A stretch of 12,312 nucleotides of DNA, taken from positions 1 to 12,312 of the forward strand of contig JAQGKM010000225.1 of NCBI GenBank assembly GCA_028290125.1. Direction: 5' to 3'. Below, piece after piece: positions 4,856 to 12,312 of the stretch. The position numbers were made by a program, and so were the translations under genes. The stretch's first letter is position 1; each line of letters opens with the position of its first letter. The notes beneath the pieces were generated by a model, which saw only the letters and a program-made list of their open reading frames with translations, ran no database searches and was not told the DNA's origin. This stretch comes from Hyphomicrobiales bacterium (GTDB lineage Bacteria > Pseudomonadota > Alphaproteobacteria > Rhizobiales > Beijerinckiaceae).

Positions 4856-7363
4856 TCAGAACGAGGTGCCGCCCGAGAAGCGGAAAGCCTGCGTCTGGTC
4901 GTTCTTGTCCTTCGAGATCGCCCAGGCGTAGTCGAAGCGGATCGGCCCGAGCGGCGAAGCCCAGAGAAGCGAAGCGCCGATCGAGGAGCGGAGCTTGTGC
5001 GAGTCGGACACGTTGATGCAGGACGCCTGCGACGTGTTGTAGGTGGCCGTCGACGGATTGGTAACCGTCACAGTGCCGGCAGGTGCGCATGCTGCGCCGG
5101 GGGCGAGGCCCACCAGTTCCGCGAAGTTCGTGCGGCCCTTGTAGCCGAAGACCGTACCGGCGTCGGCGAAGACCGCGGCCTTCAGACCCAGCTCCTTGGG
5201 AAGGCCGAAGATCGGGAACTGAGCTTCGAGCGTGCCGCCGATGTAGTTGGTGCCGCCGAGGCCAGCGCCGCGGAGGTTGGCCGGATCGGTGATGTCGCGC
5301 GGGCCGATACCGCCCGGCGCGAAGCCACGAACCAGGCTCGGGCCCGGGTTGAAGTTGTCGATGATGCGCAGGTCGCTGCCACCGAAGCCGGTGATGTTGC
5401 CACCCTGCAGGCGGGCGAAGCCGATGATGTCTTCGTACAGCGGGTAGTAGTAACGGCTGTCGAAGGTCGAACGAACGAACTTGGCGTCGCCGCCGAGGCC
5501 GGCGATATCCTGGCGAATTTCACCGTAGAGGCCCTGCGTCGGGTTCTTCAGGTTGTCGAGCGAGTTGTAGGACAGCGTGTAGCCGACGAGAGAGGTCAGG
5601 CGGCGACCGGCCGCCTCCTTGATCGCCAGCGAGGCTTCGCCGTTTGTGACGCAGCTTCCCTTGAAGGTGCCGTCGGTGTTGATGAAAGCGCTGGGAGGCG
5701 ACAGCGGACCGGGAACGAGGCCGAGGCTCGGATCAGTACAATCGTTGTACGGACGATCCGTCGTGTTCGGGATGGTCATGTTGGTCTGGTAGATCGAATA
5801 GCGCGGCGAGAACGAGATCTCTTCCGTGATCGGCAGACCGAGGCGCAGCGTCGTGCCTACGACGGTCGTGTCGTAGAGAGAGTACTGCGAGTTCACGTTG
5901 CGCTTGGCGAAGAGATCGACGCCGCCGGCGACACGACCCCAGAGGTAGGGCTCGGTGAAGGACAGGTCGATGCCGCGCGTGCGCTGGCCGGCCGACAGGG
6001 CGGCGCGGACGAACTGGCCGCGGCCAAGGAAGTTGGATTCCGTCAGCGACACTTCGCCGATGATGCCGTCAACCGTGGAATAGCCGCCCGAGATGGCGAA
6101 CGAACCCGTGGGCTGATCTTCAACATCGACGTTCACGACCACGCGGTCAGGCGACGAGCCCGGCTCGTTGGTGACGCGCACGCGCTTGAAGAAGCCGAGG
6201 TTGTTGAGACGACGTTCGGCGCGGTCGATGAGCACGCGGTTGTAGGCGTCGCCCTCGCCGAGGTCGAATTCGCGCCGGACCACATATTCGCGGGTGCGGG
6301 TGTTGCCGCGCACGTTGACGCGCTCGATGTAGACGCGCGGGCCTTCCTCGATCACGAAGCCAAGGGCGATCGTGTGCGAGGCGGCATCGCGGTCGCCGCG
6401 CGGACGCGCCGACGAGAAGGCATAGCCGCGCGAAGCAACTTCGCGGGTCAGCGCTTCGACCGTCTTCTCGACCTGGTCGCCGTCGTAAACGTCGCCAGCC
6501 TTGATTGCGAGCGACTTCTGCAGCGAGCCGGAGTCGACGTCGGGCAGACGCGATTCCACGTTGACCGAGCCGACGCGATACTGCGCGCCTTCCTCGACCG
6601 TGATGTTGACGATCCAGCCCTTCTGGGCCGCGTCGTAAACGGCGTCCGAACCGACGATGCGGAAATCGGCGTAGCCGTTTTTCAGGTAATAGCGGCGGAT
6701 GAGTTCCTGGTCGGACGCGATCTTGTCCGGATCGTAGACGTCGCTCGTCTTCAGCCAGGAGAGGTAGTTCATCTCCGTCGTCGACATCAGATTGCGCAGG
6801 CGATAGGACGAAATCGCCTTGTTGCCAACGATGTTGATCGTCTTGACGCCCGTCTTCCCGCCTTCGTCGATCGTGAACACCACGTCGATTCGGCCGTTCG
6901 GCAGGCTGACCGTGCGCGACGTCACATTGGCGTCGCCGCGGCCGCCGCGGCGGTAGATGTCGCGGATGCGCTCGATGTCGGACTGAACGGTGGCGGAGGA
7001 ATAAGCGCCGCGCGAACGGGTCTGGATTTCGCTGGTGAGCTGTTCGGACTTGAGCTTCGAGTTGCCCTCGAAAGCCACGCGATTGATGATGTTGTTCTCG
7101 ACCACGGTCACGACGACCGAGGAGCCCTGACGGCTCACCCGCACATCGGTAAAGAGCCCGGTCGACTGCAGGCTTTTGACGCCTTCGCTCACACCGTTGG
7201 CGTCGGTGCTGTTGAAGTAGGATCGAATCGTTTCCGCATCGACGCGGCTGTTGCCCTTCACGACCACCGATTGGGCGAGTGCCGGACCGGCGACCAACAT
7301 GCCCGTGGCGACGAGGACTGTCGCTGAGGCAAGACGGTTCTTAAAACCCCGTGTGAACTGCAT
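4856..7363 (-). CDS. bamA: Outer membrane protein assembly factor BamA
   Basis: Central Omp85-family subunit of the BAM complex, which folds and inserts beta-barrel proteins into the outer membrane. It has 835 residues from the ATG at 7363. A signal peptide covers residues 1-30 (basic RGFKNR, hydrophobic core, ALA cleavage site before QSVVV). Five POTRA domains follow at about 31-90, 91-169, 170-259, 260-341 and 342-417, each showing the VxxxGN or VNVxGN style motif. The 16-strand barrel runs from about 418 to the C-terminal Phe, with the lid-loop VRGF motif at 678-681 and a final aromatic residue typical of the beta-signal. A GTG 90 bases further upstream would hide the signal peptide behind 30 residues, so I rejected it; the Shine-Dalgarno for the ATG is weak (GGGAA, about 10 bases away). 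The mature protein has only four Cys, in two loop pairs (542/571 and 759/782). skp is not next to it, as is usual in Rhizobiales. Confidence 0.96.
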   Translation of the reverse strand: MQFTRGFKNRLASATVLVATGMLVAGPALAQSVVVKGNSRVDAETIRSYFNSTDANGVSEGVKSLQSTGLFTDVRVSRQGSSVVVTVVENNIINRVAFEGNSKLKSEQLTSEIQTRSRGAYSSATVQSDIERIRDIYRRGGRGDANVTSRTVSLPNGRIDVVFTIDEGGKTGVKTINIVGNKAISSYRLRNLMSTTEMNYLSWLKTSDVYDPDKIASDQELIRRYYLKNGYADFRIVGSDAVYDAAQKGWIVNITVEEGAQYRVGSVNVESRLPDVDSGSLQKSLAIKAGDVYDGDQVEKTVEALTREVASRGYAFSSARPRGDRDAASHTIALGFVIEEGPRVYIERVNVRGNTRTREYVVRREFDLGEGDAYNRVLIDRAERRLNNLGFFKRVRVTNEPGSSPDRVVVNVDVEDQPTGSFAISGGYSTVDGIIGEVSLTESNFLGRGQFVRAALSAGQRTRGIDLSFTEPYLWGRVAGGVDLFAKRNVNSQYSLYDTTVVGTTLRLGLPITEEISFSPRYSIYQTNMTIPNTTDRPYNDCTDPSLGLVPGPLSPPSAFINTDGTFKGSCVTNGEASLAIKEAAGRRLTSLVGYTLSYNSLDNLKNPTQGLYGEIRQDIAGLGGDAKFVRSTFDSRYYYPLYEDIIGFARLQGGNITGFGGSDLRIIDNFNPGPSLVRGFAPGGIGPRDITDPANLRGAGLGGTNYIGGTLEAQFPIFGLPKELGLKAAVFADAGTVFGYKGRTNFAELVGLAPGAACAPAGTVTVTNPSTATYNTSQASCINVSDSHKLRSSIGASLLWASPLGPIRFDYAWAISKDKNDQTQAFRFSGGTSF

Positions 7364-7577
7364 GAGTCGACCGTTCCCAATTCTAACTAACCGGCGCCGC
7401 CAGCGCCTTTTCACGGACTTTGAGGTCCGGGCGGAAACGCTGCAGGCAACCACAGCGTCACAATTCGTAACATCGCTTCTACCCGGTTTACCCCGCCAAG
7501 CAAATCCCGAATTGCCGGACGTAGACTGTTTTAACCACCCCGTGGCGGCGAGGCCACGAATTATGGTGAGGTTTCAG
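7364..7577 (-). promoter_or_regulatory. Intergenic leader upstream of bamA
   Basis: This 214-base gap is the longest on the - strand and the likeliest place for a bamA promoter. The best sigma70-like pair I can find is TTGCTT (7498-7503) and TAGAAG (7476-7481) with a 16-base spacer, which is weak. A 6-bp hairpin (CGTGGC/GCCACG, 7541-7558) follows rseP but has no T tract, so it is not a clear terminator. Two short stems lie in the predicted leader: CGGAC/GTCCG (7414-7429) and GGCGC/GCGCC (7393-7407). I see no extracytoplasmic sigma-factor motif that I would defend. Confidence 0.35.
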
Positions 7578-8708
7578 TTAACCAAGCGCCCGGCGGAAGA
7601 TGTCGTTGGCCGTGGCGAACAGCATCAGCGCCCCCACGAGAGCGATTCCCACCCGGAAACCCATCTCCTGCGCGCGCTCGCTCAGGGGGCGGCCGCGCAG
7701 CGTTTCGACCGCGTAATAGAGGAGATGACCGCCATCCAGCAGGGGAACGGGCATCAGGTTGATGAGCCCGACCGAGACCGACAGCACGGCCGCAAAGTGG
7801 AACAGGGCGACGATGCCGACCTTGGCGACCTCGCCCGCCATATGGGCGATGCCGATCGGGCCGGAGATGTTGTCGGCGGCCTCGCGGCCGGCAAACAGGC
7901 CACCCAGATAGGCGCCGGTGCGGTCGACGATGAACCATGTCTCGGTCACGGCGAGTCGCGCCGACTTCAGCAGGCTGTAGCGTTCGATTCGCCAGTCGGA
8001 CGGATCGGCGGCCGCGGTCAGGCCGATCATGCCGACCCGCTGGGTGCCGAACGGCGTCTTGAGCTCGCGCAGTCCCGGCACGGCGGTGAGCGCGACTTCC
8101 TTAGCCCCGCGGCGCACGACGAAGCCGAGCGGCGTCCCGGCGGATGCCTGGACGATTCGCTGCATGTCCGCCCAACTGCCGATGTCGGAGCCGTTGATGG
8201 AGACGATCAGGTCGCCTTTCTCGAAGCCGGCCATGGCGCCCGCCTCGTTCGCCCGCACTTCATTGACGCGCGGCGACAGGACTTCGCGACCGAAGCTGAA
8301 GAAAATCAGCGTGAAGATCACGATCGACAGGATGAAATTGGCGATCGGGCCGGCGGCGACGATGGCCGCGCGCTTCCAGACCTTCTGGGCGAAGAACGAC
8401 ACCGCGCGCTCGTCGTCGGGCATGGCCGAGACGGCGTCATGGTCGGCGACGCTGGCGGCGTTGAGGTCGCCGTGGAATTTGACGAAGCCGCCAAGGGGCA
8501 GCGCGGCGAGACGCCAGCGGGTGCCCTTCTTGTCGATGAAGTGCAGCAGCTCGGGGCCGAACCCCAGCGAGAAGACGTCGACCTTGACGCCGCACCAGCG
8601 CCCGACCGCGAAATGTCCGAGCTCGTGAAAGAACACCACGACGCTCAGAACGCACACGAACGGAACGATGTAACTCGCGTAAAAGTAAAGAGAATCAAGA
8701 ACTACCAT
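7578..8708 (-). CDS. rseP: Site-2 intramembrane zinc metalloprotease
   Basis: Cleaves membrane-embedded substrates such as anti-sigma factors and leftover signal peptides, in the inner membrane (S2P family, M50). It has 376 residues. The zinc motif HELGH is at 28-32 in the first membrane segment, and the third zinc ligand is in NLMPVPLLDGGH, LDGGH at 324-328. The conserved AAGPIANFILS is at 118-128. Two further C-terminal membrane segments are visible, around 297-320 and 351-367. There is one PDZ domain, at about 143-210; E. coli RseP has two and is longer (450), so this is the shorter single-PDZ form. The ATG start has a good AGGAGG Shine-Dalgarno (8713-8718), 4 bases upstream. It lies 91 bases after dxr and before bamA. 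The substrate cannot be told from the sequence; regulation of an envelope sigma factor is an inference from the family. Confidence 0.95.
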   Translation of the reverse strand: MVVLDSLYFYASYIVPFVCVLSVVVFFHELGHFAVGRWCGVKVDVFSLGFGPELLHFIDKKGTRWRLAALPLGGFVKFHGDLNAASVADHDAVSAMPDDERAVSFFAQKVWKRAAIVAAGPIANFILSIVIFTLIFFSFGREVLSPRVNEVRANEAGAMAGFEKGDLIVSINGSDIGSWADMQRIVQASAGTPLGFVVRRGAKEVALTAVPGLRELKTPFGTQRVGMIGLTAAADPSDWRIERYSLLKSARLAVTETWFIVDRTGAYLGGLFAGREAADNISGPIGIAHMAGEVAKVGIVALFHFAAVLSVSVGLINLMPVPLLDGGHLLYYAVETLRGRPLSERAQEMGFRVGIALVGALMLFATANDIFRRALG

Positions 8709-8799
8709 CTGGCCTCCTCAGCATTGCCGAATACGACGCGCACAATGCTCTTACGCGGGCTGTCTGCAGTTTAGCGCCCATTCCGGCGCCTGACGAATC

Positions 8800-10014
8800 C
8801 TACCCGACGAGTCCGCGCGCCCGCTCCCGCGAGCTGCGATCCACGTCCAGCGCCTCGACCACACTTTGCGGCGTCCGCCCGAGACTGTCACGGGCCGCCG
8901 CCTTGCAGCAGGCCTCGACGATTCGGGCAATGTCCATGAACCCGATCCGTCCGGCCAGGAAGGCTTCGACCGCGATCTCGTTGGCGGCGTTGAGCACGGT
9001 CGGGAGCGCCCCGCCCTGCTCCAGGGCCGCCATCGCGACGCCGAGCGCCGGGAAGCGCTCGAAGTCCGGCTTCTCGAATGAGAGCGTTGCAATCGCGGCA
9101 AGATCAAGACGCCGCGCCGCAGTCGGCACGCGGGCCGGATAGCCGAGGCAATGGGCGATCGGCACCTTCATGTCCGGGCACGCGAGCCCCGCCACCACCG
9201 CGCCGTCCGCGAAGGACACGAGGCCGTGGACGATCGATTGAGGGTGCACCAGCACGCCGAGCTTCTTCGCCGGGATGCCGAAGATATGGTGGGCCTCGAT
9301 CAGCTCGAGCCCCTTGTTCATGAGCGTCGCCGAATCGATCGTGACCTTCGGCCCCATCGACCAGTTGGGATGGGCGAGCGCCTGGTCCGGCGTGGCGGCG
9401 GCGATGCGTTCGGCGCTCCAGGTGCGGAACGGGCCGCCCGAGGCCGTGAGAATCATCTCCTCGACCTCGTCGGCCGTGTTGGCGCCGAGCGCCTGGAAGA
9501 TGGCGTTGTGCTCGCTGTCCATCGGCAGGATCTGCGTGCCCGCCTGCGCGGCGGTGCGCATGAACAGGTCGCCGGCGCAGACCAGACATTCCTTGTTGGC
9601 GAGCGCGACCTTGCGACCGGCCGCGAGCGCCGCATGCGTGGGCCCGACGCCGGCGGCGCCCGAAATGGCGGCGACGACGAGATCGCTTTCGCGCAGCGCC
9701 GCCAATTCGACAGCCTCGTCGCCCGCCGCGGCCTCGATGGCGTGCCCGGCGAGGCCGGCCTTCAGATCGGCATAGGCGGACGGATCCGACACGGCGGCGA
9801 ACCGAGCCCCGAGGCGGATCGCCATGCGGGCCAGCGCAGCGCCGTCGCGACCGCCCGCCACCGCCTCGACGACAAAGCCGCCGGGCGCGCCCTCGATCAC
9901 ATCGGCGGTGGAACGACCGATCGAACCGGTGGCGCCGAGAATGACGAGGCGACGCGGCGCGTCGGCCCTCGAGACCGCCTGCTCTTCACGTTCCGCCACA
10001 AGTCGGGGCTGCAT
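8800..10014 (-). CDS. dxr: 1-deoxy-D-xylulose 5-phosphate reductoisomerase
   Basis: Converts DXP to 2-C-methyl-D-erythritol 4-phosphate with NADPH, the first committed step of the MEP isoprenoid pathway, in the cytoplasm. It has 404 residues from the ATG at 10014 (E. coli 398), after a 20-residue N-terminal extension that looks unstructured. The NADPH-binding GATGSIGRST is at 27-36, metal ligands Asp166 and Glu168 are in MDSEHNA, and Glu237 is in MNKGLE. SGGPFR, HPNWSMG and VHPQSIVHG are the usual active-site and substrate motifs. It is about 10 residues shorter than the E. coli enzyme between the two metal-ligand motifs, within normal variation. The upstream in-frame extension to 10146 runs inside cdsA and lacks family similarity, so I did not use it. 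The start is 16 bases after the cdsA stop, with AAAGAG as a modest Shine-Dalgarno. Its product feeds the substrate of UppS. Confidence 0.96.
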   Translation of the reverse strand: MQPRLVAEREEQAVSRADAPRRLVILGATGSIGRSTADVIEGAPGGFVVEAVAGGRDGAALARMAIRLGARFAAVSDPSAYADLKAGLAGHAIEAAAGDEAVELAALRESDLVVAAISGAAGVGPTHAALAAGRKVALANKECLVCAGDLFMRTAAQAGTQILPMDSEHNAIFQALGANTADEVEEMILTASGGPFRTWSAERIAAATPDQALAHPNWSMGPKVTIDSATLMNKGLELIEAHHIFGIPAKKLGVLVHPQSIVHGLVSFADGAVVAGLACPDMKVPIAHCLGYPARVPTAARRLDLAAIATLSFEKPDFERFPALGVAMAALEQGGALPTVLNAANEIAVEAFLAGRIGFMDIARIVEACCKAAARDSLGRTPQSVVEALDVDRSSRERARGLVG

Positions 10015-10030
10015 GCCTTTGAAACTCTTT

Positions 10031-10897
10031 CTACCAGACGAACAGGCCATTGCCCGGCGCGACCACGCCGGCGCGCAGGCCGCCGAGAATCGCCGCGAAC
10101 ACGGCGGCGGCGATGAAACCGTCGAGACGATCCATGACGCCGCCATGGCCGGGAATGAGGCGGCTGGAGTCCTTGCAGCCGTAGCGGCGCTTCATTGAAG
10201 ATTCGAACAGGTCGCCGCCCTGCGCGATGGCGCCGGTCGCCAGCCCGAGCAGGAGCACCGGCCCGATGGAGAGCGGCGCCGACATGGCCCAGAGCGCGAC
10301 CAGCCCGAGCAGGGACCCGGACGTGATGCCGACGAGAAAGCCGGCCCAGGTCTTGGACGGCGAAACGCGCGGCCAGAGTTTGGGGCCGCCGATCAGGCGT
10401 CCGCCGAAATAGGCCATGATGTCGGTGCCCCACACGATGGCGAAGAGCCAGAGGATGGCTTCATATCCATTGAAGATGGACATGCGCAGCACGACGACCG
10501 CGAGCACCAGGGAGCCTGCGTAAAGAATGCCTGCCGCATTCCACATGCGAGTCGGGGAGGAAACGAACAGCAGCGTCGCGAGCACGCCGCCGAGCAGCAT
10601 GACGACAGCGGCGTCGCGCGATCCGAGCGCCGCGAGTCCGGCGACGAGCGCGATCACGGCGCCGCCCCCCGCCATGCGGATCTGCTCATGCGGGCCGCCC
10701 GTCATGCGCTGCCATTCCCAATGGACGGCGACGGCCGCGACGAGCCAGAAGGCGACGAACATGAACCCGCCCGCCTGCAGGGCTGCGAGCGACAGGGCAA
10801 CCATCACGAGGCCGGACAGGAGCCGTGGGCCGAGATCGCCGAGCATGGAGGCAGGTTTCGCCACGCTTTTGCCGGTGGTTACGGGTTGCGCACTCAT
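10031..10897 (-). CDS. cdsA: Phosphatidate cytidylyltransferase
   Basis: Makes CDP-diacylglycerol from phosphatidate and CTP at the inner membrane, the branch point for all phospholipids. It has 288 residues. The full CdsA signature is present at 233-259: SxMKR, then KDSSR, LIPGHGG and MDRLD, containing the metal-binding acidic residues. SPSKTWAG (179-186) is a second family motif. Several hydrophobic segments (about 8) span the protein. The ATG overlaps the TGA of uppS as ATGA, which decides the start: a 49-codon upstream extension would lie inside uppS and has no similarity to the family. Overlap with uppS suggests translational coupling. Nothing is missing or broken. Confidence 0.96.
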   Translation of the reverse strand: MSAQPVTTGKSVAKPASMLGDLGPRLLSGLVMVALSLAALQAGGFMFVAFWLVAAVAVHWEWQRMTGGPHEQIRMAGGGAVIALVAGLAALGSRDAAVVMLLGGVLATLLFVSSPTRMWNAAGILYAGSLVLAVVVLRMSIFNGYEAILWLFAIVWGTDIMAYFGGRLIGGPKLWPRVSPSKTWAGFLVGITSGSLLGLVALWAMSAPLSIGPVLLLGLATGAIAQGGDLFESSMKRRYGCKDSSRLIPGHGGVMDRLDGFIAAAVFAAILGGLRAGVVAPGNGLFVW

Positions 10898-11673
10898 GAA
10901 GCCGTCATCACGTCGCGCGTGACGAGTCCGCCGAAGCGGCGTTCGCGCGATGCGTATTGTGCAAGAGCCGCTTCCAGCGCCGCGTGGTCGAAATCCGGCC
11001 AGTGAATCGGCAGGAAGACGAGTTCGGCATAGGCGGCCTGCCACATCAGGAAGTTCGACAGGCGCTGCTCGCCCGACGTGCGGATGATGAGATCCGGATC
11101 GGGAAATTCGGCTGTGTAGAGGGCGGCGCTGATCGCGTCCGGGTCGATCGACGCGGGGTCGATCTCGCCCTTCATGGCGCGTAACGCAAGCGTCCGGGCC
11201 GCCTGCGCGATTTCCTGCCGTCCGCCGTAGTTGAACGCGATCACCAGGGTCAGGCCGGTGTTGTCGGCCGTCAGGTCCTGCGCTTCGTCGAGCAGGCTGC
11301 AGAGATCGGGCGCGAGCCCCTCGCGCGCGCCGATGACGCGCACACGTACGTTCTGCTTGTGGAGATCCGCCAGATCCTTGCGGATGAAGCGCTTCAGGAG
11401 ACCCATGAGGTCCATGATCTCCTGCTGCGGGCGCGACCAGTTTTCCGACGAGAAGGCGTAGAGCGTCAGATAGGAGACGCCGAGTTCGGACGCGGCGCGC
11501 ACGGTGCGGCGCACGGCCTCGACGCCGCGCCGGTGACCTTCAAGGCGCGGGAGAGACCGCGCCGAAGCCCAGCGACCGTTGCCGTCCATGATGATCCCGA
11601 CATGTCTCGGAAGGTCCTGGCGCGGCTGGTCGAAGCTGGGTGACATTTGGCGCTCGTCCGAGGCGGGATTCAT
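10894..11673 (-). CDS. uppS: Undecaprenyl diphosphate synthase (cis-prenyltransferase)
   Basis: Extends farnesyl diphosphate with isopentenyl diphosphate in cis to C55 undecaprenyl diphosphate, the carrier lipid for peptidoglycan and surface polysaccharide. It has 259 residues. The family motifs are HVGIIMDGNGRWA with catalytic Asp30 (24-36), GHRRG (46-50), LTLYAFSSENWSRP (69-82), FNYGGRQE (147-154), RTSGEQRLSNFL (198-209) and AELVF (216-220). The start ATG has GGAG 8 bases upstream; the alternative Met10 has no comparable site. The gene follows frr by 31 bases and overlaps cdsA by 4. Because the polymer length is set by a few hydrophobic residues and the sequence is of the bacterial UPPS type, C55 is the likely product, but this is inferred. 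Confidence 0.96.
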   Translation of the reverse strand: MNPASDERQMSPSFDQPRQDLPRHVGIIMDGNGRWASARSLPRLEGHRRGVEAVRRTVRAASELGVSYLTLYAFSSENWSRPQQEIMDLMGLLKRFIRKDLADLHKQNVRVRVIGAREGLAPDLCSLLDEAQDLTADNTGLTLVIAFNYGGRQEIAQAARTLALRAMKGEIDPASIDPDAISAALYTAEFPDPDLIIRTSGEQRLSNFLMWQAAYAELVFLPIHWPDFDHAALEAALAQYASRERRFGGLVTRDVMTAS

Positions 11674-11686
11674 GAAACGACTCCAG

Positions 11687-11703
11687 GCTGCCGAATAGGC
11701 AGC
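11687..11703 (-). other. Small perfect hairpin between frr and uppS
   Basis: GCTGCC and GGCAGC pair perfectly (6 bp) around a five-base loop and start one base after the frr stop codon. There is no T tract on the transcribed strand, so it is not an intrinsic terminator. It could slow exonucleases or be a processing site between the two cistrons; this is conjecture. Confidence 0.4.
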
Positions 11704-11704
11704 T

Positions 11705-12265
11705 TTAAACCTGCATGATTTCCTTTTCCTTGCCAGCCAGCACCTGATCGACTTCGGCGATATGGGCGTCGGTGATCTTCTGCACCTCGCCCGCCTGCCG
11801 CTTCTCGTCGTCTTCGCTGATAGCCTTGTCCTTCAGCAGCTTCTTGAGAACGTCGATGCCGTCGCGGCGGACATGGCGAACCGCCACGCGTGCTTCTTCG
11901 GAATATTTGTGCGCGACCTTCACCAGCTCCTTGCGGCGCTGTTCGTTCAGTTCGGGGATGCGGATGCGCAGCACCTGGCCTTCGACGTTGGGGCTGAGGC
12001 CGAGATTGGAGTCACGGATCGCCTTCTCGACGGCGTTGACCATGCTCTTGTCCCAGACCTGCACGGAGATCATCCGGGGCTCGGGGATCGACACCGTCGC
12101 CACCTGCGACAGCGGCATGGAGGAGCCGTAGGCGTGAACCATCACGGGCTCGACGAGAGCCGCGGAGGCGCGGCCGGTGCGCAGACCGTTGAGTTCGTGC
12201 TTCAGCGAGCCGATCGCTCCCTGCATGCGCCGCTTCAGATCGGCCAGATCGAATTGGTCACTCAT
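11705..12265 (-). CDS. frr: Ribosome recycling factor
   Basis: Splits post-termination ribosomes together with EF-G, in the cytoplasm. It has 186 residues, the standard length of about 185. The sequence has the expected pattern: a helical N-terminus with LNGLRTGRAS (25-34), a central beta domain containing VATVSIPEPRMISVQVWD (55-72), then LRIRIPELNEQRRKELVK (99-116) and a long basic helical C-terminus (KLLKDKAISEDDEKR). The ATG start has AAGGAA (12271-12276) 5 bases upstream. In this gene order pyrH normally precedes it, outside the window. Only 31 bases separate it from uppS, so it is probably the first gene seen here of a long operon. Confidence 0.97.
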   Translation of the reverse strand: MSDQFDLADLKRRMQGAIGSLKHELNGLRTGRASAALVEPVMVHAYGSSMPLSQVATVSIPEPRMISVQVWDKSMVNAVEKAIRDSNLGLSPNVEGQVLRIRIPELNEQRRKELVKVAHKYSEEARVAVRHVRRDGIDVLKKLLKDKAISEDDEKRQAGEVQKITDAHIAEVDQVLAGKEKEIMQV

Positions 12266-12312
12266 GACGATTCCTTAGTCGATTTGTCTCACGTCTCAAT
12301 ACGTTTGTCGCC
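12266..12312 (-). promoter_or_regulatory. frr leader with ribosome binding site
   Basis: The last 47 bases hold the AAGGAA Shine-Dalgarno of frr and sequence upstream of it. More than one frame is open from the window edge to a stop, so whether the end of pyrH lies here cannot be decided. No promoter is evident. Confidence 0.4.

Noticed and set aside
4997..7327. A 776-codon open frame on the + strand opposite bamA, and similar long + frames at 1094-2476, 2299-3684, 3748-4827, 7251-8774 and 9151-10116
   Set aside because: They lie antisense to well-identified genes, have compositions rich in Arg, Ala, Asp and His with no recognisable motif, and are expected from high-GC codon bias.
7364..7453. 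Longer bamA start at a GTG, adding 30 residues
   Set aside because: It would place a basic segment ahead of a normal signal peptide beginning at the ATG at 7363.
10015..10146. Longer dxr start inside cdsA (and the analogous cdsA extension 10898-11044 inside uppS)
   Set aside because: The added residues have no family similarity and overlap the conserved coding sequence of the preceding gene; the inner starts fit operon spacing.
12289..12312. Possible C-terminal codons of pyrH at the right edge
   Set aside because: More than one frame is open to a stop in these few bases, so no assignment can be supported.
1..12312. A new defence, mobile or biosynthetic system
   Set aside because: Every substantial gene belongs to a known housekeeping family in a conserved order; only the non-coding repeats lack a clear explanation.

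Overview
This window is chromosomal housekeeping DNA from an alphaproteobacterium, most probably of the order Hyphomicrobiales (Rhizobiales). The evidence is the high GC content, the protein sequences, and the gene order frr-uppS-cdsA-dxr-rseP-bamA-lpxD-fabZ-lpxA-lpxB with gltA convergent at the far end. I cannot name a genus.

Layout: bases 1-806 hold the 3' part of gltA (citrate synthase) on the + strand, closed by a strong intrinsic terminator. Bases 858-1150 are non-coding and hold two copies of a 122-125 bp inverted-repeat element. Everything from 1151 to 12265 is on the - strand, so transcription runs from right to left. The order is frr (ribosome recycling), uppS (undecaprenyl diphosphate synthase), cdsA (CDP-diacylglycerol synthase), dxr (MEP isoprenoid pathway), rseP (site-2 protease), bamA (outer-membrane protein assembly), lpxD, fabZ, lpxA and lpxB (lipid A and fatty acid synthesis).

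How it fits together: Dxr feeds the isoprenoid pool from which UppS makes the undecaprenyl carrier for peptidoglycan and polysaccharide. CdsA activates phosphatidate for phospholipids. FabZ, LpxA, LpxD and LpxB make the lipid A disaccharide. BamA inserts outer-membrane proteins, and RseP would link envelope state to transcription. Tight packing (4-base overlaps at uppS/cdsA and lpxA/lpxB, zero spacing at fabZ/lpxA) supports operons. A 12-bp stem terminator with a six-base T tract between bamA and lpxD, and a 214-base gap before bamA, suggest at least partial division into frr-rseP, bamA and lpxD-lpxB units.

I found no new defence, mobile or biosynthetic system. The points worth a second look are the paired repeat elements with an invariant 29-nt core, the absence of lpxI from its usual place between lpxA and lpxB, the internal terminator, and two cysteine pairs in BamA loops.
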